A DNA stretch of 5,917 bases from Clostridiales bacterium UBA8153 (GCA_003449495.1 DMHJ01000134.1:1-5917), one strand, 5' to 3'. Shown: positions 1 to 5,732, numbered from the stretch's first letter. Numbers and translations: made by a program. The notes: generated from the sequence alone by a model not told the origin.

Positions 1-90
1 CGGCCGGTGGTCGACGGCTGGTCGGGGTCTGTGCCGGCGTTCTGGCGCGGGGCGGTCCGGGAACCGGCGCCACGTCCCGGCCTGGGATGA
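1..90 (+). CDS. possible 3' end of an unidentified protein entering from the left edge
   Basis: Reading from base 1, this frame is open for 29 codons and ends at a TGA (88-90). The encoded tail begins RPVVDGWSGSVPAFWRG and looks like ordinary protein, with Trp, Phe, Asp and Glu rather than only Gly/Ala/Arg. The TGA overlaps an ATG (87-89) in an ATGA arrangement typical of translationally coupled genes, which is the main reason to favour this frame. The next frame, from base 3, is also open through to 203, so the alternative is one longer tail ending at 203. No family is recognised. The segment is short and high-GC DNA easily gives open frames, so confidence is low. Confidence 0.3.
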   Translation, partial: RPVVDGWSGSVPAFWRGAVREPAPRPGLG

Positions 91-203
91 CAGAGCGCGC
101 CATATCCCCCCGGCCCCTCTGGGCGCTACTCTACCTGGCGTGCAACCTGGCGATGGCCGTGGCAGTGCTGGCACCCGTGGGCGCGCCGGCCACTCGGCGG
201 TGA
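87..203 (+). CDS. possible 38-residue single-pass membrane peptide
   Basis: ATG at 87 overlaps the TGA of the preceding frame (ATGA), and the reading frame runs 38 codons to TGA at 201-203. The product has a short charged N-terminus (MTERAISPRP), one hydrophobic stretch of about 20 residues (WALLYLACNLAMAVAVLAPV, residues 12-31) and a basic tail ending ATRR. This fits a single membrane helix with a positive C-terminus. There is no strong Shine-Dalgarno sequence, so translation would depend on coupling to the upstream gene. It may instead be the in-frame end of a longer protein, because the frame stays open back to base 3. No homologue is recognised and it may be a chance open frame. Confidence 0.3.
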   Translation: MTERAISPRPLWALLYLACNLAMAVAVLAPVGAPATRR

Positions 204-608
204 GTGCTCATGGGCGGGGCGGTAGCCGGGGCTGTCGACGTGGGCCTGAGCGCTGGCGCTAGGTGCCTGGCCAGCGCCGCTAGCCTACCCTTGGACGCTC
301 GGGAGCGAGCCACCGATGGTGGAGGCGGCGGGGAGGCTGGGTCCCGGGGCGAGAGTCGCTTACGCCGCCGCGCTACTGGCCGGTGTTCACATTACCCCGG
401 TGGCCGGCGCTTCCAGAGGGTAACCTGGGCCGGCGGGGGCACGGCCTTGGCCGCCTCCCAGCCGGGATTGGCCTGCTTGGTGCGGGTGGTCGTCACTGCT
501 CTGGGGGGGGTACGCCGGTCGGTTATTCCCGGGGGCCTTGACCTACCGGCTACTGGTCCGCCGGTGCAGCTGTGAAGTCCCGTACCAGTTGACTGCGGGG
601 GAGTAGGA
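204..608 (+). other. gene-poor stretch, possibly an eroded hydrophobic gene
   Basis: No intact recognisable gene is visible here. One frame is open from 250 to 606 except for a single TAA at 421-423. Before the TAA it has an ATG at 316, with GGGAG ten bases upstream, and encodes a hydrophobic piece including VAYAAALLAGVHITPVAGAS. After the TAA it reads on as YAGRLFPGALTYRLLVRRCS and ends at TAG 604-606. A second frame (204-575, GTG start directly after the preceding TGA) looks protein-like at its beginning (MGGAVAGAVDVGLSAGA) and again near 440-510, but is Gly- and Arg-rich between. The mix of plausible pieces in two frames, plus a run of eight G at about 505-512, fits a decayed gene or sequencing errors. 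It is equally compatible with non-coding high-GC DNA. Confidence 0.25.
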
Positions 609-673
609 ATGGCAGGTGGTCCCGTCGAAGATGACGCGGTTAGCTATAAGATGCACAAGGCGGCGTAAAACCC

Positions 674-1597
674 ATGCGCAACCGGGTCAAGACCAATGAC
701 TTCCTGCTCCTGGTAGTGGTGTTGATCTGGGGGAGCCACTTCGCCGTGGTGAAGCAGGCGCTGGCCCAGGTGGATCCCATGTCCTTCGCGGTGGTGCGGT
801 TCTTCATGGTCACCGTGCCCTTGTTCGTCCTGGTCAGGTGGCATGAGGGTACGCTGCGACTGGACCGGCGGGACTGGTGGCCCATGCTCCTTCTGGGAGG
901 GGTGGCCGGTGTCAACCAGGTGTTCTGGATGCACGGCCTGGCGCGGACCACTTCGGGCAAATCGGCCTTGCTTCTAGCCGCCGCGCCCGCGTTTGTAGTG
1001 ATGATGCGGGCGGCGACCGGGGAACGTGCAGGTTGGCGGGTGGTCGTTTCCCTGATCCTGGCCATGACGGGCGTGGCCTTGATCGTGGACCTGGGGGGCG
1101 CCACCGTCCCCGGTGGCTCTCAACTGACAGGCGACCTGCTTACGCTGGGAGCGGCCTTCACTTGGGCGCTCTATGCCCACATGGGGCCGCGCCTGTTGCA
1201 GCGCTGTTCACCCACGAAAATCACTGCCTATGTGTTCGCCGTCATCACGCTGGTGACCGCCATACCCGGCCTGGGTCTGGCCCGGGACATCGCTTGGGCC
1301 GAGCTGCCTTGGCCGTTTTGGCTGCAGCTGGCCTATTCTTCATTGCTGGCCGGCGGCCTTTCCTGGGTGCTGTGGTACCGTGGCGTCGCCGACCTGGGAC
1401 CGGTGAAGGTCATGCTCTACCAGTACCTGGTGCCGGTGGTGGCCCTGCTCAGCTCGCTACTGTGGCTCAGGGAGCCATTTGGGTGGGAAGAGGCGATGGG
1501 CGCCGTGCTGGTGCTCACGGGCACGCTGACGGCCCGGCTGTCGCTACGCGGCCATGCCGCGGTGAGACCCAGGTACGGTGCGGAGGGGGAAAGCTAG
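674..1597 (+). CDS. EamA/DMT-family membrane transporter
   Basis: This 307-residue protein is an integral membrane transporter of the drug/metabolite transporter superfamily. It has two EamA domains and about ten predicted helices (near residues 9-29, 37-55, 69-87, 96-113, 121-138, 152-169, 183-203, 213-232, 243-263 and 270-290). Typical signatures are LIWGSHFAVVK (17-27), LLLAAAPAFVVM (99-110) and the second-repeat ending YQYLVPVVALLSSLLWLREP (249-268) followed by GWEEAMGAVLVLTG. Length is normal for the family. The ATG at 674 is chosen because the first helix follows directly and AAGGCGG lies ten bases upstream. Family members export or import small metabolites such as amino acids; the substrate cannot be read from sequence. 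The end of the gene (TAG 1595-1597) is 82 bases from the serine hydrolase on the same strand, so cotranscription is likely. No convincing promoter was found upstream. Confidence 0.92.
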   Translation: MRNRVKTNDFLLLVVVLIWGSHFAVVKQALAQVDPMSFAVVRFFMVTVPLFVLVRWHEGTLRLDRRDWWPMLLLGGVAGVNQVFWMHGLARTTSGKSALLLAAAPAFVVMMRAATGERAGWRVVVSLILAMTGVALIVDLGGATVPGGSQLTGDLLTLGAAFTWALYAHMGPRLLQRCSPTKITAYVFAVITLVTAIPGLGLARDIAWAELPWPFWLQLAYSSLLAGGLSWVLWYRGVADLGPVKVMLYQYLVPVVALLSSLLWLREPFGWEEAMGAVLVLTGTLTARLSLRGHAAVRPRYGAEGES

Positions 1598-1614
1598 CGG
1601 GGCCGGGCTAGCAG

Positions 1615-1643
1615 GGCCATGCCGCCGGCCGGGCGGCGGGGCC
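1615..1643 (+). other. stable hairpin between transporter and hydrolase genes
   Basis: GCCGCC (1621-1626) pairs with GGCGGC (1632-1637) around a five-base loop. The stem is extended across a two-by-two mismatch by GGCC (1615-1618) and GGCC (1640-1643). It lies in the 82-base gap between the EamA gene and the hydrolase start, upstream of the hydrolase ribosome binding site. There is no following run of T, so it is not a standard intrinsic terminator. It could protect or attenuate the message, or simply reflect high GC content. Confidence 0.35.
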
Positions 1644-1679
1644 TTGGCGTCGAGCCGGGTGGAGAGGGGCGGGTCCTGG

Positions 1680-2861
1680 ATGCAGTATACTCTGAGATCC
1701 GGTAGGCCAGAGGAGGTGGGCCTGGCGGGGGATGGCCTCCACCGGGCCCACCAGGTCCTAGCGCAAGCCATTGACCGGGGTCTCATTCCCGGGGCCGTTT
1801 ACCTGGTGGCCCGCTATGGCGTGGTCGCCGCCCACGCCGCTTTAGGCCAGGCCATGCTGGAGCCGGAAGTCCGCCCCATGTCAGTGCACACCAGCTTTGA
1901 CCTGGCTTCCATCACCAAGGTGGTAGCTACGACCACGTCCTTGCTCATCCTGGCGGAACAGGGGGTGGTCAGCTTCGGGGAGCCGCTTCCCGCGCACTTT
2001 CCAGAAGCTGTTGGCAAAGAGCACGTGACCATCGGTGACCTGCTTCTGCACACGTCCGGACTGCCGGCCTGGCTGCCCCTGTACGCCATGAGCGACAGCC
2101 CGGAGGGGGCCGTTGAGGTCATCTGCCGGTCGCCCCTGGAGTTTACTCCGGGGACCCGAGTTCAGTATAGTTGCCTGGGCATGATCCTGCTGGGAGAGCT
2201 GATCCGGCGTCTGACCGGCATCCCGCTGGACCGGTTCGCGCAGGAAAACCTCTATATCCCCCTGGGTATGGATGACACCTGCTTCCTTCCGCCTCCCTCC
2301 CGGCGAACCCGCATCGCCGCTACTGAGCGGGGCAATCAGGTGGAAAAGCTCATGGCAAAACAGGGGGGATACCAGTTTGACCGCTGGCGGGAGCACGTGA
2401 TGGTGGGTGAGGTCAATGACGGCAACGCCCACTACGCCATGAGGGGGGTCAGCGGCAATGCCGGGGTGTTCTCCACTGCCCGCGATCTGGCCATCCTGGG
2501 CCAGCTGTTCTTAAACGGCGGCAGCTACGGCGGTGTCCGCCTTTTCAGCCCCCTGACGGTACAGGCGGCCACCGCCTGCCAGACCTACCCACTACCGGCC
2601 GAGCGAGGCTGGGGATTTGCCATCCGGCCAGAGCGCACCTACACGGAACCGTGGGTTCCATCGGGGCGCCCGGCCGGGGAGCTGTTCTCCAAAACAGCTT
2701 ACGGCCACAGCGGCTTTACCGGGACTTGTTTTTGGATGGACCCACTCCACGGCCTGCTGGTGGTGCTCCTAACCAACCGCATCCATCCTGCGGCCGACGG
2801 CCGCTTCAACTACCTGGTCAGGCCGAGGTTTTTCAACGCGGTGGCCGGCTCGGTGCTCTGA
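1680..2861 (+). CDS. serine hydrolase, beta-lactamase/penicillin-binding-protein fold (AmiE/YbbE-like)
   Basis: This 393-residue protein belongs to the class C beta-lactamase-like serine hydrolases. The nucleophile motif SxxK is S77-I-T-K80 in the context FDLASITK, followed by a helix (TTTSLLILAEQG). LLLHTSGLP (121-129) is the usual conserved segment after it. The second motif is Y163-S-C165 (YSCLGMILLGE), where the family usually has Asn or Asp in the third place. The third motif is H343-S-G345 in GHSGFTGTCFWMDP. The segment GEVNDGNA (243-250), followed by GVSGNAGVFSTARDLA, resembles the subgroup containing Bacillus YbbE/AmiE, an N-acetylmuramoyl-L-alanine amidase in cell-wall recycling; esterase or D-aminopeptidase activity is also possible. 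No signal peptide is visible, suggesting a cytoplasmic enzyme. ATG 1680 is preferred because GGAGAGGGG (1661-1669) sits ten bases upstream. An in-frame start at 1578 would overlap the transporter gene and add a low-complexity Arg/Gly-rich segment. Confidence 0.92.
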   Translation: MQYTLRSGRPEEVGLAGDGLHRAHQVLAQAIDRGLIPGAVYLVARYGVVAAHAALGQAMLEPEVRPMSVHTSFDLASITKVVATTTSLLILAEQGVVSFGEPLPAHFPEAVGKEHVTIGDLLLHTSGLPAWLPLYAMSDSPEGAVEVICRSPLEFTPGTRVQYSCLGMILLGELIRRLTGIPLDRFAQENLYIPLGMDDTCFLPPPSRRTRIAATERGNQVEKLMAKQGGYQFDRWREHVMVGEVNDGNAHYAMRGVSGNAGVFSTARDLAILGQLFLNGGSYGGVRLFSPLTVQAATACQTYPLPAERGWGFAIRPERTYTEPWVPSGRPAGELFSKTAYGHSGFTGTCFWMDPLHGLLVVLLTNRIHPAADGRFNYLVRPRFFNAVAGSVL

Positions 2862-2881
2862 CCGCACGGGCAGGCCCGCAG

Positions 2882-2910
2882 AAGGACCGGCCACCACCGG
2901 GCAGGTCCTT
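2882..2910. terminator. candidate hairpin at the convergent gene junction
   Basis: AAGGACC (2882-2888) pairs perfectly with GGTCCTT (2904-2910) around a 15-base loop that can itself fold through its two CCGG blocks. It lies between the hydrolase stop (2859-2861) and the stop of the oppositely oriented Fe-S gene (2909-2911), the usual place for a shared terminator. A smaller hairpin, CGGG-CAGG-CCCG (2867-2878), lies just beside it. Neither strand has a clear T run after the stem, so intrinsic termination would be weak or factor-assisted. Confidence 0.4.
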
Positions 2911-3526
2911 AGCGCACCGGTTCCAGCACCACCGACCGGGTTGGGCACGCCTCCAGGCAGAGCAGGCAGCGGATGCAGCTGCCATCGGCCCACGACCCGG
3001 GGGACCCGGCCTCCAGGGCCCCGCCTACCGGGCAGGCCCGCACGCAGCGTCCGCACTGGCGACAGTCGCTTGCGGTGAACAGCTGGTAGGGAGCCAGCCG
3101 GGCGGCCAACCCGGCCAGGGCGCCCCACGGGCACAGCTGGCCGCACCAGGTACGGGGCCCCCAGAGTAGTCCCACGGCCGTGACCAGCACCAAGGTGGTA
3201 CCCATGAGGACAAAGGGCAACCCGCGACCGAGTAGGCCGGTATAGGCAAGGTAGAGGAAGGTCCCGATAAAGCATGCGGCGAACAGCCGGCCGGTCCCGG
3301 GACTGAAGCGGCGGGCGGACCGGTTTCGCGCCAGCTTTGCCAACACGTGATCGCACCAAGCGCCCACGGGACACATCCAGCCACAGAACACGCGTCCGGC
3401 CAAAAAGGCGCTGGCGACAGCCGCGCCTACCAGGATAAGGTTGAACGTCCAAACCCCAGCCGCCAACAGGATCAGCGCGAGGGCTGCCCCGAACAGCTGC
3501 AACGACCACCGGATCTTGGTGTACAA
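2909..3526 (-). CDS. membrane-bound 4Fe-4S protein, NapH/CcoG-like polyferredoxin
   Basis: From the TTG at 3526 this protein has 205 residues. It has about four membrane helices (near residues 9-28, 29-44, 81-98 and 103-123). Two CxxxCP motifs follow helix pairs: C48-GWM-C52-P in GRVFCGWMCPVG and C128-GQL-C132-P in TWCGQLCPWG, typical of the NapH/MauN/CcoG group. The C-terminal domain has two classical 4Fe-4S motifs, C155xxC158xxC161xxxC165-P and C184xxC187xxC190xxxC194-P. Members move electrons at the membrane, often from quinol toward a periplasmic or exported partner; no partner gene is in this window, so the pathway is unknown. The frame extends to a TTG at 3592, but that TTG is the -35 box of a strong promoter (3564-3592), so translation should begin downstream. 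TTG 3526 gives MYTKIRWSLQLFG, a normal beginning for the family, with AAGGG eleven bases and GGTGG four bases upstream. Neighbours are convergent or separated, so it appears monocistronic. Confidence 0.88.
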   Translation of the reverse strand: MYTKIRWSLQLFGAALALILLAAGVWTFNLILVGAAVASAFLAGRVFCGWMCPVGAWCDHVLAKLARNRSARRFSPGTGRLFAACFIGTFLYLAYTGLLGRGLPFVLMGTTLVLVTAVGLLWGPRTWCGQLCPWGALAGLAARLAPYQLFTASDCRQCGRCVRACPVGGALEAGSPGSWADGSCIRCLLCLEACPTRSVVLEPVR

Positions 3527-3547
3527 AAGGCCACCAGCCCTTCTAGC

Positions 3548-3561
3548 TACCCCTACGGGTA
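3548..3561. promoter_or_regulatory. dyad spanning the expected transcription start of the Fe-S gene
   Basis: TACCC (3548-3552) and GGGTA (3557-3561) form a perfect five-base inverted repeat with a four-base centre. It starts two bases past the -10 box and covers the expected start point near 3557 on the minus strand. The position is suitable for a repressor operator, or the repeat may form a small hairpin at the 5' end of the message. It is short enough to arise by chance. Confidence 0.3.
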
Positions 3562-3563
3562 CC

Positions 3564-3592
3564 AGTATATTGGGGACGGTGGGTGCTGTCAA
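3564..3592 (-). promoter_or_regulatory. near-consensus housekeeping (SigA/sigma70-type) promoter for the Fe-S gene
   Basis: On the minus strand, TTGACA (3592-3587) is followed by exactly 17 bases and then TATACT (3569-3564). The -35 box is perfect, the -10 box differs from TATAAT at one base, and the spacing is optimal. This is striking in such GC-rich DNA. Transcription would start near 3557, leaving a leader of about 30 bases before the TTG start at 3526. The -35 sequence overlaps the most upstream in-frame TTG of the Fe-S gene, which argues against that TTG as the true start. Confidence 0.75.
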
Positions 3593-3782
3593 GCCATGGC
3601 CTAACCGGGAGAGGAGGGGTTCCCAGGGGAGTCATGGGGGAAAAGGACGGAGCTGGTTGATCAAGAGGATCCTACGGGATGCCGAGGGTACTTGTCTCAC
3701 GCCTGCACTGACGCTGCGGCCGGGAGCCGGAGCGGGTCCTCCCGTCATGGTTCACCCTGGACCTGCGGCGCCGCCCAGGCAC

Positions 3783-3812
3783 GGAAAAGGGGAAAGCGGC
3801 CGGACCGCTTTC
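3783..3812 (-). terminator. intrinsic terminator of the small Cys-rich gene
   Basis: On the minus strand a perfect eight-base stem GAAAGCGG/CCGCTTTC (3812-3805 with 3799-3792) closes a five-base loop and is followed by CCCCTTTTCC (3791-3782). The stem begins right after the TGA (3816-3814) of the gene at 3814-4086. The stem is strong, the loop short and the tail pyrimidine-rich with four T. The tail is less T-rich than an ideal terminator. Confidence 0.6.
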
Positions 3813-3813
3813 T

Positions 3814-4086
3814 TCACTCACTGCCCGCCGCCAGGCCGGTAACGAGAAGGAGACCTGGGCCGACAAAGCGGGCATGCTCGGCGGCGCACAGCCGCTCGGC
3901 ACCCTTACGGCTGATACCCCGCTGAGACCCCATGACCGCCACTACTTCGGTAGTCAATCCCTTGCGCCAGCTGTTGCAGGCAGCGGCCGCCTGGCGGGCG
4001 CTCTCCCGGTCCAACCGGCCAGGATGGGGAAAGCACTTGGGGAGACAAGCGCATTGATGGCAACTTACCAACGTGCGTTTGGACAT
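3814..4086 (-). CDS. small cysteine-rich protein of unknown function
   Basis: This 90-residue protein is not recognised. It starts at ATG 4086 with a perfect GGAGG (4097-4093) six bases upstream, and an intrinsic terminator follows its TGA directly. These signals make it likely to be a real, separately expressed gene. The N-terminus carries a cysteine cluster, C9-HQ-C12-A-C14-LPK-C18, that could bind zinc or a small Fe-S centre. Residues 24-42 are Arg- and Ala-rich and probably helical (ESARQAAAACNSWRKG). Residues 53-67 (GSQRGISRKGAERLC) are basic, and the C-terminus is hydrophobic (VGPGLLLVTGLAAG, 75-88). The protein is cytoplasmic by appearance; a nucleic-acid or regulatory role is conceivable but unsupported. 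It lies 210 bases downstream of phoU on the same strand, and the GC-rich gap makes simple operon membership uncertain. Confidence 0.6.
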   Translation of the reverse strand: MSKRTLVSCHQCACLPKCFPHPGRLDRESARQAAAACNSWRKGLTTEVVAVMGSQRGISRKGAERLCAAEHARFVGPGLLLVTGLAAGSE

Positions 4087-4296
4087 CCGTGTCCTCCGGT
4101 CACCAGCCTAGTGCCAGTGCACATCCGGGATCGATCATCGGCCGCCGGCCCGCAGATGGTAACACCTTGCCGCCCAAAAAAGTGAACGGCCGGTGCCTAC
4201 TGGTAGGAGAGATACTGATGTTATGCCCAAGCTGCCCCGGGCGGAGGGGCGGCCCCGCCCATTCCTTGCGCGGCTTAATGGGGCGATGCCGGCGTG
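4087..4296. other. intergenic region between phoU and the small Cys-rich gene
   Basis: No convincing gene or promoter is seen here. It carries the ribosome binding site of the leftward Cys-rich gene (4093-4097), a small perfect dyad CCTAC-TG-GTAGG (4196-4207) and a GC-rich hairpin (4239-4260). A 29-codon rightward frame at 4218-4307 has a fair ribosome binding site but runs into the phoU 3' end and is considered doubtful. Confidence 0.5.
4239..4260. other. GC-rich hairpin downstream of phoU
   Basis: GGGC (4239-4242) pairs with GCCC (4257-4260), and GGGG (4246-4249) pairs with CCCC (4253-4256), leaving a three-base loop and a three-base bulge. It lies about 37 bases past the phoU stop on the minus strand and could stabilise or end the pst transcript. 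No T run follows on either strand, so it is not a standard intrinsic terminator. Confidence 0.35.
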
Positions 4297-4953
4297 CTAG
4301 ACGTTGAGGTCTTTGCGCTCACCGGTCGCCATGTAGATCAATCCTTCTCCCAGGTTAGTGGCGTGGTCGGCAACCCTTTCCAAGTGCTGTGCCACAAACA
4401 AAAGCTGGGTAGCTTGCCGGATGGTTTTGGGATCCTCCATCATGAACACCAGCAGTTCCCGGAACACCTGTTGGTATAAAGAGTCCACCGTGTGGTCGGC
4501 TTCGGCCAGGCCTTGGGCCAACTCCACGTCCTGGTGCACGTAGGCGGTGAGGCTGTCGCGCAACATGCCCCGGGCCAGGTCGGCCATGCGCGGTATGTCG
4601 ATGAGCGGCTTGATATAGTCTTCCTTGGCCAGGCGCAAGGCAATCCTGGCGATGTCCACGGCGTGATCACCGATGCGCTCCAGGTCGGTGACGATCTTGA
4701 GCGCCGTGCCGATAAACCGGAGATCCCTGGCCAAGGGCTGCTGCAGGGCCAAGAGCCGGAGGGCTTTGGCCTCGACATCCAGCTGAACTTCGTCGATGGC
4801 GTCGTCTCCGTCGACCACCGCCTGGGCGACCTGGACATCTTGTTTGGTCAATGCCTCAATGGCTTTGGCAATGGCGCCTTCGACCATGGCACCCATCTTC
4901 AGAATGGCATTCTGAAGCTCATGTAGCTCGGTGTGAAATGCGGACCGGCCCAC
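4297..4953 (-). CDS. phoU: phosphate signalling protein PhoU
   Basis: PhoU (218 residues, normal length) is a cytoplasmic helical protein. It links the Pst phosphate transporter to the PhoR/PhoB-type sensor system and restrains phosphate uptake and Pho gene expression. Two PhoU repeats are visible. The first has QQPLARDLRFIGTALKI (71-87) and the metal-binding helix DLERIGDHAVDIA (90-102). The second has the matching helix HLERVADHATNLGE (190-203), preceded by QATQLLFVAQ. The start is GTG 4953: GGGAGGGG (4968-4961) lies seven bases upstream, and the closer ATG at 4960 is out of frame. It begins 17 bases after the pstB stop and is clearly in the same operon. No T-rich terminator follows; only a GC-rich hairpin at 4239-4260 is seen. 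Confidence 0.96.
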   Translation of the reverse strand: MGRSAFHTELHELQNAILKMGAMVEGAIAKAIEALTKQDVQVAQAVVDGDDAIDEVQLDVEAKALRLLALQQPLARDLRFIGTALKIVTDLERIGDHAVDIARIALRLAKEDYIKPLIDIPRMADLARGMLRDSLTAYVHQDVELAQGLAEADHTVDSLYQQVFRELLVFMMEDPKTIRQATQLLFVAQHLERVADHATNLGEGLIYMATGERKDLNV

Positions 4954-4970
4954 TTTCCATCCCCTCCCTG

Positions 4971-5732
4971 TTATCCGAACCTGCCCGTAATGTAGTCTTC
5001 AGTGCGCTTATCGCTGGGGTTGGTGAACAGCTTGGCGGTGGTATCCAGCTCGATGAGGTGCCCGTCCAAGAAAAAGGCGGTGTAGTCAGAGACGCGCGCC
5101 GCCTGCTGCAGGTTATGCGTGACCAGGATGACAGTGTATCGTTGTTTCAGCTGGTGGATGAGTTCTTCGAGCTTGGCCGCGGAGGTCGGGTCCAGCGACG
5201 AAGCGGGTTCATCCATCAACAGCACTTCCGGTTCCACCGCCAACAGCCGCGCAATGACCAGGCGTTGCTGCTGCCCCCCGGAGAGATCCAATGCCGAGCT
5301 GGTTAGCCGGTCCTTTACCTCGTCCCAAAGGGCGGACGAGCGCAGGCACTGCTCGACCAGGTCGTTCAGGGTCGCGCGGTTGCGCAGGCCGTGAATGCGC
5401 GGTCCGTAGGCCACGTTGTCGTAGATGGACATGGGAAACGGATTGGGGCGCTGAAACACCATGCCAACGCGCTTGCGCAGCTGCGCGACGTCCAGTTGTG
5501 CCCGGTAGACGTCTTCCCCGTCCATCAGCACCAGTCCGGATACCCGAGCGCCGTCAATCAGATCATTCATGCGGTTGAGGGTCTTGAGAAACGTCGACTT
5601 CCCGCACCCGGAGGGCCCCATGATGGCGGTGGCCCGGTTGGCCAAAACGTCCATGGTCACTCCCGAGAGAGCCACTAGCTGGCGGTACGCGACCGAGAGC
5701 TCCTCTATGTGGAACTTGACGGGCTCCGTCAA
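4971..5732 (-). CDS. pstB: phosphate ABC transporter ATP-binding protein PstB
   Basis: PstB (253 residues, full length) is the ATPase of the high-affinity phosphate importer and works on the cytoplasmic face of the PstC/PstA channel. All ABC motifs are present: Walker [10 protein letters not shown] (39-47), Q-loop Q94 in [20 protein letters not shown], signature LSGGQ (150-154) in [13 protein letters not shown], Walker B VLLMDEP (170-176), D-loop SSLD (178-181) and H-loop His206 in LVTHN. The NRMNDLI segment (53-59) and the ending [10 protein letters not shown] are characteristic of PstB rather than other ABC ATPases. The start is TTG 5732: AAGGAGG (5747-5741) lies eight bases upstream, and the protein begins [16 protein letters not shown] as expected. 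The TTG overlaps the pstA stop (TTGA), indicating translational coupling. phoU follows after 17 bases. Confidence 0.97.
   Translation of the reverse strand: MTEPVKFHIEELSVAYRQLVALSGVTMDVLANRATAIMGPSGCGKSTFLKTLNRMNDLIDGARVSGLVLMDGEDVYRAQLDVAQLRKRVGMVFQRPNPFPMSIYDNVAYGPRIHGLRNRATLNDLVEQCLRSSALWDEVKDRLTSSALDLSGGQQQRLVIARLLAVEPEVLLMDEPASSLDPTSAAKLEELIHQLKQRYTVILVTHNLQQAARVSDYTAFFLDGHLIELDTTAKLFTNPSDKRTEDYITGRFG

Noticed and set aside
589..650. TTGACT (589-594) and TATAAG (645-650) as a promoter for the transporter
   Set aside because: The two boxes are 50 bases apart, and neither has a matching partner at 16-18 bases.
543..656. Leftward 37-codon frame from GTG 656 with a protein-like sequence (contains RVIFDGTTCHSYSPAVNWYG)
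   Set aside because: It has no ribosome binding site, matches no family I know, and is short; the less GC-rich DNA here may explain its ordinary-looking composition.
640..1104. Leftward open frames across the transporter gene
   Set aside because: They are antisense to a clear EamA transporter and encode Arg/Thr/Pro/His-rich low-complexity protein without ribosome binding sites.
1578..1679. Upstream in-frame extension of the serine hydrolase
   Set aside because: It overlaps the end of the transporter gene, encodes an Arg/Gly-rich segment with no family match, and ATG 1680 has a good ribosome binding site.
2651..3169. Rightward open frame running past the hydrolase stop and over the Fe-S gene
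   Set aside because: It is a shadow of the hydrolase end and the antisense of the Fe-S gene, with Pro/Gly/Arg-rich low-complexity product.
3527..3592. Longer version of the Fe-S protein starting at TTG 3592
   Set aside because: The TTG is part of a near-perfect promoter, has no Shine-Dalgarno sequence, and the added residues do not look like the family's N-terminus.
3632..3748. Leftward 38-codon frame between the Cys-rich gene and the Fe-S gene
   Set aside because: The ribosome binding site is poor, the product is Pro/Arg/Ser-rich without motifs, and the preceding terminator would separate it from upstream transcription.
4492..4926. A 144-codon rightward open frame within phoU
   Set aside because: It is the exact antisense of phoU, whose PhoU repeats and ribosome binding site are clear; the rightward product resembles no family.
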